Shown in pieces: positions 1-10,945 of a DNA stretch of 36,100 nt. The notes under the pieces were generated by a model. The model ran no database searches, was not told the origin of the DNA, and saw only the letters and a program-made list of their open reading frames with translations. Within the stretch, counting starts at the first letter, position 1; every line of letters starts with the position of its first letter. A program made the translations under genes and the position numbers. Origin of the DNA: Oehlia diaphana (taxonomy: Eukaryota; Glomeromycota; Glomeromycetes; Glomerales; Glomeraceae); assembly GCA_003833135.1 (NCBI GenBank), contig QZLH01000079.1, positions 53,343 through 89,442 on the forward strand. The letters run 5' to 3'.

Positions 1-512
1 TTGCGCAGTGATCATGTGATATAACTGGACCCGTGATGCCGATCAATGTAGCAAATGTCGAATATGTTCGACATGTTCGATATGTTGCATATGTCCGATA
101 TATAGAATATATAGAATATATGGAACATGTAGCATAATATATGGGATATATAGGACATATAGCATATATAGGATATATAGCATATGTAGCATATGTTAAA
201 CATTTTTAGTTTGGAATTTTATGTATATATAGACCTGTAATTATGTGTGTGTGTGTGTGTGTGTGAAGAATTTAATTAATAAAATGTTTATCCTTTAATA
301 TACCCTCACCTTAATTTTAAGTTTAGTTTTATATGGTTAATCTGCTTTCCTCTATTTGTGTCTGATTGTATGCGCCAGTGTGAAGCGATACTCTATTCAC
401 ATCTGATTGGATTGATTTTAACATATGCGTTGATCTTTAAAATTAACCTTCTGCTTTATTAAAAATAAACATTCTTTAATGTATAGCTTATTTTTAAGCA
501 TATAAGAACTGA
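1..512. repeat. AT-rich tandem-like repeat and TG microsatellite
   Basis: Bases 50-205 are built from irregular short units of the kind ATATAGGACATATAGCATAT, about 10-14 bases each. This gives a meaningless Ile/Tyr/Ser/Cys-rich open frame on the minus strand. A perfect (TG)11 microsatellite sits at 244-265. The rest, up to about 512, is AT-rich DNA in which I see no gene. Confidence 0.7.
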
Positions 513-1270
513 CATCCAACACTACCAACACTTGATCATCTTAATAGAAATTACCCAGATATTTTACAAGGATTTAACACTTGTTTCTTATGTTCGCAAG
601 AACCCGAAAATAACGAACATTTTTGGACTTGTTCCAAATCTATGAATATTTTACAAACTATATTAGAAAAACATTATTATATCCTTCGCTCAGTTATTAT
701 CAATAATATGGATCGTGAAAAGGTCAACGAAACTGATCTTGATTTTGATCTCCCGGTATTTCACAATTTAGATCTACAATAGCTCCTGATTTACACTGTC
801 TTCTGATTAATATAGTCCCTAATTGTCTATTAAGACCGTTTAAAGATGCCAAAATTAACAAAAAATTGACCAAAAAACTCTTATTATCATTTTTATATGA
901 TCTTCACCATGATATTTACGAGTCACTTTGGAAAGTCAGGTCACTCAAATGGAAAGAATACAAATGAGCCAACAATATTAATAAAAGCACTTTCTTGAAA
1001 CGCAAAAAACAACAACAACAGCAGCACCGTAAACGACGAAGGACTGATCCGGACAATTTATCACCAACCAATCCGATTAACGATAATATTTTAAATATTG
1101 GATATTCCAATCCGTTCATGACTACAAAACGTAATTTAGATAATTCCATATTTTGGATTTATCTCACTAGTTCTAATTTTCGTCATAATATACCTTGGAT
1201 TACTTCTTTATCTTCTCTTTTTATTAATTCCATAGATTTTGATAACAATTTATTTTATTTTAACATATAG
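513..1270 (+). pseudogene. Decayed C-terminal end of a non-LTR (LINE) retrotransposon ORF2
   Basis: Two adjoining frames read like the end of a LINE reverse-transcriptase polyprotein. Bases 513-782 encode LPTLDHLNRNYPD followed by a Cys/His cluster (CFLC ... EHFWTC), which matches the zinc-binding knuckle found after the reverse transcriptase in such elements. The frame stops at a TAG at 780-782. Reading then continues in another frame from 785 (ending KVRSLKWKEYK), hits an in-frame TGA at 965-967, and goes on through a Lys/Gln/Arg-rich stretch to FWIYLTSSNFRHN and a final TAG at 1268-1270. There is therefore at least one frameshift and two premature stops, and the upstream reverse transcriptase is absent. 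The knuckle type is from family knowledge; assignment to a specific clade is not possible here. Confidence 0.65.
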
Positions 1271-1562
1271 ATACTCTTTGTTCAAAGGATCTTATTATTC
1301 AAATGATGTATAATTATTAAATATTAATTTCATTTTTTTTTCTTTTTTTCGTTCTTTTTCTTTTTAGTATAAACATTTGACTAAATAGCGTAATCCTATT
1401 TTTTTGAATAGATCAGACCAAAGAGTGAGGTCCCATAGGGGATGAAGGGCTGGGTTCTAAACACATATATTAGTTATCCTGCATGAAAATGCCGTTTACT
1501 CTTATTCGTATTAGTCTTAGTCTACTACTCTTTAAGAAATAAAATAAATAAATAAATAAATT
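1271..1562 (+). mobile_element. 3' UTR and AAAT tail of the LINE relic
   Basis: The segment directly after the relic ORF has no coding potential. It ends in a short simple-sequence tail of AAAT units at about 1536-1562. A (AAAT)n tail after an ORF2 C-terminus is typical of non-LTR elements that lack a plain poly(A) tail. No target duplication could be recognised, because the 5' end of the insertion is not defined. Confidence 0.5.
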
Positions 1563-2446
1563 ATATTTTTATTACTAAGTACCTCCAACATTTATATGAA
1601 TTATTTTTGTTATAACTCAACTTGTATTTTGATGACATAATTGTTATAATTATCTTCCACAAGTTCTTTACCTTTTTTAATGCTATATCAAGATTATTAT
1701 GTTGTACGGTTTCCAACATTGGATTTTATTGAACGAATGAGAATTCATATGACTATATCGTCACATTATTATTTATTACCTCTGTATTTACCATTTAAAG
1801 TACAGTGATGAGATATATAATCTTGACAAATCTAATTTAGAAGCCCAATGTGAGGACAGAAAATAAAGTCATTTGATATTATCCAACTTTTAAATCTGTT
1901 ATGCAACTAGCTGAAAGAATATTCATGTGTCAAAGTGGATTCTAAATATTAGTAAAATTTTGATTATTAAAAGAAATATTGATCAAGAAAGAAACTTCGC
2001 TAGACATCTTGTTATGGGATTAAGAGTACAAAAAAAAAATAACAAAAGAGCAAAAGAAACATATAATAATAATGCGCAAATTATGATGATATTGACACAG
2101 CTGAACACAACCATAAGAGATTTTTAATAAACATGTAAAACTATATAACTTGGTTTAAACATTCCGTATATGTTTAATAAATTATAATAAAAAAAAATTC
2201 AAAATTATAAATAATGCTATACGACAATCTTTAATTACAACTGAGAATACTGAGAATTAAAGGCCGATCAATGAATCGGAAAAATACGGCCCGAAAAACA
2301 AATTAAATGATCACCTGGATTGTGCAATGATCGGTTAAAATATCCATTTTTAGTAACATTATAAATAAATATTTTTTTTTTTCATTCAAAAAAATAATTT
2401 TATTTTTCTTGTTTTTTTGAGTATTGTATATTACGAAAATAACCTA
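1563..2446. other. Intergenic region upstream of the kinase gene
   Basis: No supported gene. A 66-codon open frame at 1927-2127 begins at a non-ATG codon, has low-complexity Asn/Lys-rich content and resembles nothing I know. The last 60 bases before the kinase ATG are T-rich and probably hold the core promoter and 5' UTR. Confidence 0.5.
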
Positions 2447-4041
2447 ATGGAAAGTGAATTTAATAAATTATATATTTCAAGTAGAAATTCCAATCACAAA
2501 AATTGTTCGTTTTGTAATAATCTTTTTACTGAAGAATTATGGTGTAAAGAATGTGACCCATTTAGAAGAATGGAAGGATGGACCAGCGGAAATCCTGATA
2601 TTGATAAGTTTATAAAAGATACGACGTATAAGCCAAAAAATAAGGACAAATTTCTTGAATGGGTATCATTTGATAGATTTACGGATATAAAAGAAATTGG
2701 TGAAGGTGGATTTGCAAAAGTATATTCTGCAACTTGGATTGATGGTAAATCATTTTATGATGAACAAAGTGATGGAAGTTGGAAAAAAAGAGAACCTAAA
2801 TCTATAAAAGTTGCTTTGAAAAAGCTAAATGGATCACAAAATATGTCAGATAAATATTTAAATGAAGTACGTTTTTATACTATCTTATTTAATCTGTTTC
2901 ATTTAGATGTTTAATATAAATTATTTTATTATTTATTAAAATATAGCTTAAAATACATTGGAAAATTTCTAACAGAGATGGATTAGAATTTTATGGATTA
3001 ACTGAATATCCAGAAACTAAAGAATATATGATGGTTATAAAATTTGCTGATAATGGAAATTTGAGAAATAGTCTTTCTAATAACTTTAACAATATTATGT
3101 GGAAAGATAAAATTCGATTATTGCGTCATTCATTAATGGACTTGAAGGAACTGCATAAAATAGGATATTTTCATAAAGATTTTCATAGTGGAAATATCTT
3201 ACAAACTAAAAGTGAATACTCTTATATTTCAGACTTTGGATTATCTGGACCAGCAAACGAACAAAAATCAGATGGTAAAGTTTATGGAGTAATGCCATAT
3301 ATTGCACCAGAAGTTTTAAACGGAGAACCATATACATCATCATCCGATATTTATAGTCTAGGTGTAGTTATGGCTGAATTATCATCCGGAAAACCACCTT
3401 TTTACAATAAAAAACATGATTTAAATTTAGCATTAGCCATATGTAATGGACTCAGACCAGAATTTGGAAAAAGAACCCCTGAGTTTTATAAGAAATTAGC
3501 TTATAAATGTATGAGTGCTAATTCAAATGAAAGACCAACAGCTAAAGAATTAAAAAACATTTTTGAGTTTTGGTATGATTCTATTGAAGGGTTGGTGGGT
3601 GTTTATGAGAGATTTGGTTATAAGAGAAAAGAGATTAAGTCAGCATTTGAAGAAGCTGATGGAGAAATACCAAATATCTCAGCTTCATATAAAAAGAATT
3701 CAGATGCTGTATATACCAGTAGAGTATTTACATTTAGTAATTTATTACCAAAACCCGTTAATTCATCCATTATTACTTCATATGTTAATAATGAAGGTAT
3801 TTCTATTTTTAAAATTTTTATTTTTGCTTACTGTAAATAATTATTAACTTTTTAACTTTTTATTGTTTAATAGTTTGTGACTCTCAATTAGTCGACTTGG
3901 AAGTATCTAGTTCAACACAATTAAGAGGTACTATAAAACACGATTTAACATTATATGATACATTTAAACATTCTAATTATATTTATATTTTGATATTTAG
4001 AAATTGACGATGAAAGTAAAGTTGATGATTTAGTGAATTGA
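2447..4041 (+). CDS. TKL-like protein kinase with N-terminal CxxC...CxxC motif
   Basis: Predicted 454-aa kinase in four exons: 2447-2866, 2947-3796, 3874-3927 and 4001-4041. The introns are 80, 77 and 73 bases, all GT...AG. An N-terminal zinc-ribbon-like cluster (C20, C23, C33, C36) is followed by the family signature WTSGNPDIDKFIKDT. The kinase domain spans about residues 80-350: Gly loop GEGGFAKV (85-92), VALKK lysine, catalytic loop HKDFHSGN (D218, N223), DFG (236-238), APE (260-262), and DIYSLGVVMAEL. HKD replaces the canonical HRD, as in many TKL kinases. All key residues are present, so it is probably active on Ser/Thr, with an unknown substrate. The start is the first in-frame ATG; upstream in-frame codons use only a TTG. 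The last two exons are short and rest on good splice sites and on their match to the decayed paralogue near 13.9 kb. The kinase assignment is secure; the tail is less so. Confidence 0.9.
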
Positions 4042-4573
4042 ATATTAATTATTTATAAGCTTTATAATAATTGGTAGCTTAATTTCTTTATAATGTAAGC
4101 TTATTACAAAATTAAATGGCTTGGAAACCTTTTTTATGCATGTTTAACGCTAATATACTATATTGTAAAGTTTCGTTTCAAGTTTAATTTATTTGTTTTT
4201 GAAAAAATTATATAAAAGTAAATCACATGGTTTGGGCCGATACTGTACTAGCATGCTTAAACAAGAATTTTGCAAAGCATTGGATTATTGTTTTATATAA
4301 CAAATATCAACCAAGTTTTTAGAGAAATTGATTAATCTATCAATACCATAATTATTTTTGGACATATCAACGATAAATTCATTTTTCCTATTTATCCCAT
4401 CGGTATTATGTATATGCCGATGGATTTTTTTGTCAATTATTCTACCGTATAAATAAGTATAAAATCCATCGGGATAAGCCTTTTATTCCATGGATAACTA
4501 ATAAAAACTCTATATACACGATGTTCCCCTCCCTTCGAGGGCCCCAAGGCATCGGTGGATATTCATGAAATAA
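4042..4573. other. Intergenic region with a short imperfect inverted repeat
   Basis: AT-rich 3' flank of the kinase gene with no supported ORF. Around 4395-4480 the motifs TATCCCATCGGTATT and CCATCGGGATAA face each other across about 60 bases, giving an imperfect hairpin that could be an old MITE. Boundaries cannot be set. Confidence 0.35.
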
Positions 4574-4872
4574 TACCGTATAGCGCTGCAAATAGTACCC
4601 CCGGTACTATTCAAGAAAGTCCGCTTAGATTGAATAGTACTCGGGGGATACTATAGGAGGAGGGGGGTACTATTAAAAGGGGTATGTTGGAAGGGGGTAC
4701 ATTTGATTTTATTACAATTAAATAAATTAGCACATAAATTTTGATTAGGTTTAAGTCGGAATATGATTGGTACCGGGTATTTTTCAAAAATACCTGTGAA
4801 TTTGAATAATACCCCGGTACTATTTGAAGGGGTACTATTACAAGGAGGTACTATATGCAGCGTTATACGGTA
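4574..4872. mobile_element. 295-bp MITE-like element with TA flanks and GGTACTATT subterminal repeats
   Basis: The ends at 4576 and 4870 are inverted copies of each other. The left end reads CCGTATAGCGCTGCAAATAG and the right end, read on the minus strand, CCGTATAACGCTGCATATAG: 18 of 20 match, and the similarity continues inward. Both ends are flanked by TA (4574-4575 and 4871-4872), as expected for a TA-targeting (Tc1/mariner-type) transposase. Inside are at least seven copies, in both orientations, of GGTACTATT or close variants. There is no coding capacity, so this is a non-autonomous element. Confidence 0.7.
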
Positions 4873-5758
4873 AGTATTGAATGATTTGCATATTTCTGTT
4901 AACTAATCTAAAATATACATGTATTGCAACTAAGGGAATTTAATATCTGAAAAGCAATCTTTCGGAATCAGGAATGTGTATATAGAAAGTGAGTAACATA
5001 TAAGGTCACATGTTAACTCATATCAATATTGTCGATATAACATACGTTAAGATTCTGATAACACAATTGACAACAATACAATTATTTCTGAAGGCGAAAA
5101 GAACTTTTACGAAATGAAAATGCTACACGAAATGATACACGAAAATGACGATAGAGGTTGGAACCGACCAAAAAAACTTTACCCGATTAATAATCGATTA
5201 ACCAAGGACTCTAATCGATTAATAATCGATTAATATTAAAATATTAAAAATTTTTTTTGGCCGCAAATTGCACCAAATTGTTTTTGATCATACATTTAGT
5301 TATAGGAAGTCTTATTTTATTATTATTATTATTAAAAATTTATACAAATTCGTCCAAGTTCGGAGAACACGTGACCAAAATTCACCAGCTCTGGGCCGCA
5401 TTAGATAATTTGACCAGAATTATTGTGGTTTGGATAATTTTAATCGATTAACCGTCTTAATCGATTCAAAACTCCAAATGACGAAATATTACGCGAATTT
5501 GTTGTGTAAAACGCGTTACTGGTGTATTTTATTAATTGAAATTTATTTATTTTTAATTAGAACCGGCTACTCATTTATTGATAATTTTGGGAAAAATTTC
5601 GTAATAAATGATATTGAGTTTCATCTAGAATTACAAGAACTTCAGGAGAATGTATAACCTTACAATGTATCAGCATTTGATCATAAAAAGCAACAAAAAA
5701 AATTTTAGTCATAATATGCAGTAGACAATAGAAATGGAACAACATATGAAAGTGAATA
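4873..5758. other. Intergenic region with clustered TTAATCGATTAA palindromes
   Basis: The palindromic core ATCGATTA(A) occurs at least six times, in two clusters at about 5190-5235 and 5440-5466, on either side of a roughly 200-base AT-rich segment. Short open frames between 5257 and 5799 start at non-ATG codons or are low complexity, and I do not accept them as genes. The clusters may mark the ends of another degenerate foldback element. Confidence 0.4.
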
Positions 5759-6215
5759 GGAAAGCCACCCATGACAAAAGGTTGATGTCCGGGCATCATG
5801 ATGTGATGCTTGGATGTCTGGGCATTATAAAGTTGATCTAGACATGATGTCTAGGTATCATGAATTATGATGTAGAGACATTATGAATTAATGATACAAA
5901 CGTCATATTAGATAACACCTAGACGTCATGTCGGATATACTGTATGTCGGCTACCGAATATAGTAAATTTTTATTTTGGTAAATTTACCAATTTCTGGAT
6001 TCGATTTTAATATCATGTGATTCCAGAAAATCGATAAATTTATCATAAATAAAAACTCACTATATATGATAATTATGATTAGCATGATGTCTAGACATTA
6101 TGCCGGTTGATGTCTTTGACATCATGTTAAATGATGTCTATACATCAACTTTCATATATCCGATATGATTGAAAGTCATCGTTGACAAAAGGCTGATGCA
6201 TCATGGTATATGATG
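5759..6215. repeat. GATGTC/CATCATG repeat cluster with nested hairpin MITE
   Basis: Units related to GATGTCTAGGCATCATGA repeat in both orientations on each side of a central hairpin. Two direct copies of a 28-base block ending in TGACAAAAGG.TGATG bound the cluster (about 5759-5787 and 6168-6196). The central hairpin (about 5959-6064) has arms of about 45 bases with few mismatches. Its ends read TATAGTAAATTTTTATT and, on the other strand, TATAGTGAGTTTTTATT, again next to TA dinucleotides. The hairpin looks like a Stowaway or mariner-type MITE lodged within older repeats. Confidence 0.55.
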
Positions 6216-6857
6216 ATTACATAAGTATGAGTGAATGTGAATTTCTTGGAGCAAAAGTGAAATGTTTACATGCCATTTTTAAGTTAACATGAGAATTTCA
6301 CGCACTCCATATAATTCATAAGCTTAGAGTTACTAAAATTTAAGAAAGAGTTTTAGTTGTTATATGCCGCATCTCCCGCTCCGTTGCTGGACAAAGAAAT
6401 TTACTTTTTTTTTCTACGCTATTATCGTTCACACAGAAATGAATTAAAATTAAAAGCGATTTTTAAAATTATATTCATGAAATTAAAAATTTTTACTGCG
6501 ATAATGTGCCAACCGCCAATTATACAATTCATTAATTTATAATTTTACTAAAAACTATCCCGAATTTTATATACATATACTGTATATGTGACACCTTAAT
6601 AATTTTTATTAACGTGAAAGGACTTCTTTTAAAATTACAAATATTAATTTCAATTCAAAATAATAAAAATTTTTTTTTTTTTTTTTTTTTTTGAGATCAT
6701 TGCGTTGGCATTATCTGTTATCAACTTATTTTTATTTATTTCTAATGATGATAATAAGTCCCTACAAATTTACGTTGAATTGTGCTTAAACAACCGTATT
6801 TAATGGATGGGCGATAAAGAAGAAATTCTTCGTGATTAAAGAAAGCATGATTAATAT
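6216..6857. other. Intergenic region, poly(T) run
   Basis: No supported gene. It contains a (T)23 run at 6670-6692. The short frame at 6357-6542 begins at a non-ATG codon and has no recognisable features. Confidence 0.5.
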
Positions 6858-7330
6858 GGTATCCCTGACTTTAAACCTATTTCACCGAAACACATTTCGC
6901 CAAAGTCATTTCGACATTTCGCCGAAGGACTTTTTGCCGAAGCCATTTCATCGGAAATTTCAAACCATATTTTTCCAAATATCCATATGATATTTACAAA
7001 AATTTTTATTACTAAAAGCATTATTATTAATATTTATTTCGATTTATAGTATAATATTTATTAATAAAAATCGCGTATTAGATTTAAGTTAGTAACGCAT
7101 TTATTTAAAAATTAGATTAATAATATGTCGATCGCTAAGATTTTCGACTAAAATGTCCTATTGATTACGATAAAATGCGTATGGATGATTCGGAGAAAAG
7201 GATTTGACAAATGTCCATTCAGAGAAATTTTCGTTCGGCGAAATGTCTTTTCGGCGAAACATCCTTGCGATGAAATGGCTTCGACGAAAAGTCCTCCGGT
7301 GAAATGGACTTAGGCGAACGTACCGTAACC
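6858..7330. mobile_element. Foldback element A with TTCGCCGAA subterminal repeats
   Basis: The left arm (about 6866-6965) repeats CATTTCGCCGAA-type units. The right arm (about 7190-7320) carries the same units inverted (TTCGGCGAAATG). The middle is AT-rich and non-coding. The right end, on the minus strand, reads GGTTACGGTACGTTCGCC; the left end reads GGTATCCCTGACTTT. The flanks ATTAATAT (6850-6857) and ATTAAATAT (7331-7339) may be a decayed 8-9 base target duplication. A second copy, in the opposite orientation, lies at 12800-13362, which supports these boundaries. Confidence 0.65.
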
Positions 7331-7756
7331 ATTAAATATACTATATGCAAGTGCCACGCACCGTCCCACCACAACCACCCCTTTAAGAATATCATGAAGT
7401 TATTAAAATAAAATGGATCAAATGTCAAAAAAAAAGGTACAAATATCCAAAAATACACAAGGATAAGCTGAAAAGCCTAGAAATGATAAACTTTCCCACT
7501 TTCACATAACTCCTTAATCAGAAATTGTATCAAGTCTTTAATTGCGAAGATGGCTTGTAACGCGCTCTCCTTATAAAAAGAAATGTTCAGGAAACATACA
7601 GGGATTATATAGAAAATGTACAAAATACATAAAATGTTTATAGGATGATAGGATGTCCATAAAATATGTAGAAAATATGCAAACAATGCTTACTGTAAAA
7701 AAAATGTACAAAAATTTGTCCTTTTTGCATATTTTCTAATATTTTGTAGACATCTT
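7331..7756. other. Intergenic region between two foldback elements
   Basis: No supported gene. Minus-strand frames at 7219-7458 and 7477-7686 are chance frames, the first overlapping the element above. The words AAAATGTACAAAAAT and AAAATATGCA recur, suggesting local slippage. Confidence 0.4.
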
Positions 7757-8655
7757 ATAGGGTTTATCACAAAATCCTGACATCCATAATCTTGATAAAT
7801 AATTTTGACACTAAAATTCCAAAATCTGGACAGACCAAGTTATAGAAACCCAACAGTATAAAATCCTGACAGTCAAATGTCGAAGTCTTTCAATAATAAT
7901 AATATTCGTCCATTTGCATCGCTAATAAAATTACGATCACAAGTATCACAAAATATTTGTAAATTCAATTCCAATTCTCTATAAAAATTTATCGTATTCA
8001 TGGAATTTATAGCCTCAAGACAACGTATTTTTGTATTGTAATTTTTTTTCCAAAGTATATTAGTCAGAAAATCGATTTTTTTTAAAAATAATGTGAAGTT
8101 TATGAGCTTACGTTATCATATAAAAAAAACAAGTAGATGTTCAGGCTGATGCATTCTTCATGATGAGCAAACGTCCGAAAAAAAGAGCTTGATTTGATAA
8201 TAAAAATTATTGATAAACATACAACTTTTTCTTTATAATATTGATTATAAGATTGAGACTTAAATTTTTTTGTTTAAAAAAAAGATTGCGACATAATTTT
8301 ATTAAATTTCTATATCATTTGCTTTAATAATTGATAAATATTTTGCGTTAATAATAATATTTATTTTAATGTTAATAATGTTAATATTAATATTAATTGG
8401 ATTAACAAAAATTATTAAATTTATTATTTCAATTTAAAGGAATTATAAATATTACAAATTTTATTATTTAATTTAAAGGAATTATGAAAATCAGACTTCT
8501 AAATTTCTAAATTTCGAGATTTTACCAGCAAGATCTATAACCGTTGAGATTCTGTGACCGTCGGGATTTTGATTTCAGAATTATGGGCTATCGATATTAT
8601 GGACATTGGACAGTCGATATTATGGATGTTGGGATTTTTGGGAGATTCCATTAGT
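7757..8655. mobile_element. Large foldback element with GGGATTTTG-type arms
   Basis: The left arm (about 7757-7890) contains AAAATCCTGACATCCATAAT, AAAATCTGGACAG and AAATCCTGACAG. The right arm (about 8485-8650) contains the inverted relatives GTCGGGATTTTG, ATTATGGACATTGGACAG and ATTATGGATGTTGGGATTTT. The arms pair imperfectly over more than 100 bases around an AT-rich, non-coding centre. This resembles the TTCGCCGAA elements in design but not in sequence. Outer ends and target duplication are not clear. Confidence 0.5.
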
Positions 8656-10433
8656 CTTACATCTGCATTTTCGCCAAACACTCGAAATTTCGTTAAGCAA
8701 ATGTAATATTACCAGGGTAAGTTATTTAATTTTATGTACTGTACATGTAATTTAAACTGACTATTTAATAAACGGCCAAAGTAATTCATATTACAAAGTT
8801 CATAATGTTATGTTGAACAGAAGCAACGTGACCTTGCTTTGACGAGATCATGCTCTAGTAGGTGATTGTAAGAAGTTCGGAAATATAAACGGCTAATGAT
8901 TATAGTCTCAATATGGATGATGTCAATTTGATTAATATAGCCGCGAAGCCGTGACTACATGGCTAACTATAATGCCAAGGTTTTTAAATATAAAAATAAA
9001 ATTGATTTTAAAACAATGAACATAACGTCACGTGAATTGTGATAATTGTGTTAAATGTGACAAAATCGACGCGAAAATATTAACGCAATTTATTCGACAA
9101 AATATTTCCTAAAATAGATAAATAAAAAAATTTTGTTATTAATAAAAAAAAAAAATAACTAACCTATAATAAAACTTATTGTTTTTATTTATTTTTCCCA
9201 AATTTATTGGTTAGTAAATATTGTGACCACAAACCTTACCCAATTTTAGAATAATGTACATTACATAAATGAAAATATCTTTTATAATTGTTCTCACAAA
9301 AAATTATTTTAAACAAAAAAAAATTATCTTATCCAAACCAATATCGGGAATTTTGAAACATCTAATCTTTTTAAACTTTGTACATGATATCTTTTTGCGC
9401 CATAATCGAAATCAAAAACCAATACATTAATATTATTAAACCTCGTTTTTCGGAAATACGTTTATCGCGATATCTAGATTTTTTTTTTAGGGTATGACCA
9501 CCAAGTATTTTTAATTCAGTCTGTGTGGGAAAAGAATCATTACACCAAGTGAATATCCAGATGCAGATCACAATTATTAATTTATCGGAAAAGAAAAAAG
9601 AATTTTTTTTTTTTTTTTTTTTTTTTATACTAATAATAAATTAAATATAAAATCTTATCTGAAACTTATAAAATAGAAATAAATATAATAATTTAATTAA
9701 TAGTTTTAACGGCTTTTCTTTTTATAAATTTTAATCGTCAAAATTTATTTTAATTAACACAGTTATATCACGTGATGAGTAATATGTTAAACGAACTTTA
9801 GAATTATGGTTAGACCCTACATTATTTTTCATATGCATTTTAATTTTTAAGTCAGATTACAACCTTATATATTATTTAAGTTAAGATGATCAAATAGTGA
9901 TGTCTAAAGTAAGATATTTCATTGGCTAGAATTTTTTTAAGGACATCCAATTAAATGGGCACGTTTCTTTTACCAATATTTTGGTTAAATATTAAAAATA
10001 ACCAATTTTCGTGATTTCCCGTAATTATTTCCGGGTTAAAAAAATTTTATATATAAAATACGATTACAATGAAAAGGATGAGCTCTTCGTGCAACAAATT
10101 TCCTACTTATTAGTTTTCGAAAAATGGATGAGAACCGATCGTTGCCCGCTTGTTTTAGTTTACCTTTGCCAAGACCAATTTATAATGGTACCTTTTCGTC
10201 TTTTTAAATCTTATAAAAAATTTTTATTATTATTTACTCTAATACAGTCCTCAAAATGACTTTATTATCATGTCATATATTTGTATTTTTGTTCATAATT
10301 GTATAACAACCGGAAAAAAAGCGACAAAAAAAAAAAAAAAAAAAAACTTTATTTCAGATACACAATTATTGTACGATATTAGAAAACATTAAATGGTAAC
10401 AACTTTAACATTATTTTTTATTATTTGAATATT
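8656..10433. other. Long gene-poor AT-rich region
   Basis: I see no supported gene. It holds a (T)24 run at 9603-9626 and an (A)21 run at 10326-10346. An open frame at 10011-10259 starts at GTG and shows no recognisable domain or codon pattern. The last few hundred bases probably include the promoter of the bZIP-like gene. Confidence 0.5.
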
Positions 10434-10945
10434 ATGTTTATAGAACAAGCTCTAAATTCGAGTCATGTCGAAAAACAAATTCTAATTAAACGTAGAAAAT
10501 ATATGACGATGCCTTTAAAGGTGAGTCTCATTTATTAGTTAAAAAACAAAAAAAAAGATAGTAATTTTCATCGTAACTTGAGATAGAGTTATGAATTATC
10601 ATAGTTACACGCGAAAACATGTGATTTTTTTTTACTGAACTTTTTTTTTTTTTTGTCAAATAGGAAAAGCAAGTTAAGAATTTAGCTGATAAAAGAAAAT
10701 TTCGTCAATGTAACTATATACGAACTTTGGAAACGAAAACTTCACAACTTGAAACGCTTTATGAATCAGCGCAAAAAGAAATTAAATCCTTAAAAGAAAG
10801 GATAACGATACTTGAGAAAAGGCTTGCATCCTCAGGAATTGACGAATATTATTGCGACGTTAATCTGAACGATGACAACATCGATAATTCATTGACGTCA
10901 TCGGCGAAGAAGCACAAATCTAATCTAATGATTACTTACGAATGA
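10434..10945 (+). CDS. bZIP-like transcription factor, short
   Basis: Two exons, 10434-10520 and 10664-10945, with a GTGAGT...TAG intron of 143 bases, give 122 aa. The basic region, residues 19-43, contains KRRK and the bZIP spacing of an invariant Asn and Arg, NLADKRKFR (N35, R43), with Phe at the fungal AP-1 position. A heptad series L51, L58, A65, L72, L79 follows, that is, a leucine zipper and coiled coil. The C-terminus is acidic, then basic (AKKHKS). This suggests a nuclear dimeric DNA-binding protein; no target can be named. Oddity: only 16 residues separate N35 from L51 instead of the usual 18, which would put the zipper out of register with the basic helix. The start is the first ATG in the open frame upstream of the splice. 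It could be a 5' fragment of a longer gene, since a plausible acceptor (TTTATAG) ends at 10443. Confidence 0.6.

Noticed and set aside
12..203. 63-codon minus-strand open frame rich in Tyr, Ile, Cys and Ser
   Set aside because: It is read from the irregular ATATAGGACATAT-type repeat and is low complexity.
1927..2127. 66-codon plus-strand frame
   Set aside because: No ATG start, Asn/Lys-rich low-complexity tail, and no recognisable family or flanking exon.
3563..3847. 94-codon frame overlapping the kinase gene
   Set aside because: Out-of-frame shadow of the kinase exon 2.
10011..10259. 82-codon plus-strand frame upstream of the bZIP-like gene
   Set aside because: Starts at GTG. I considered it as an upstream exon, but it cannot be joined in frame to the bZIP exon with the visible splice sites.
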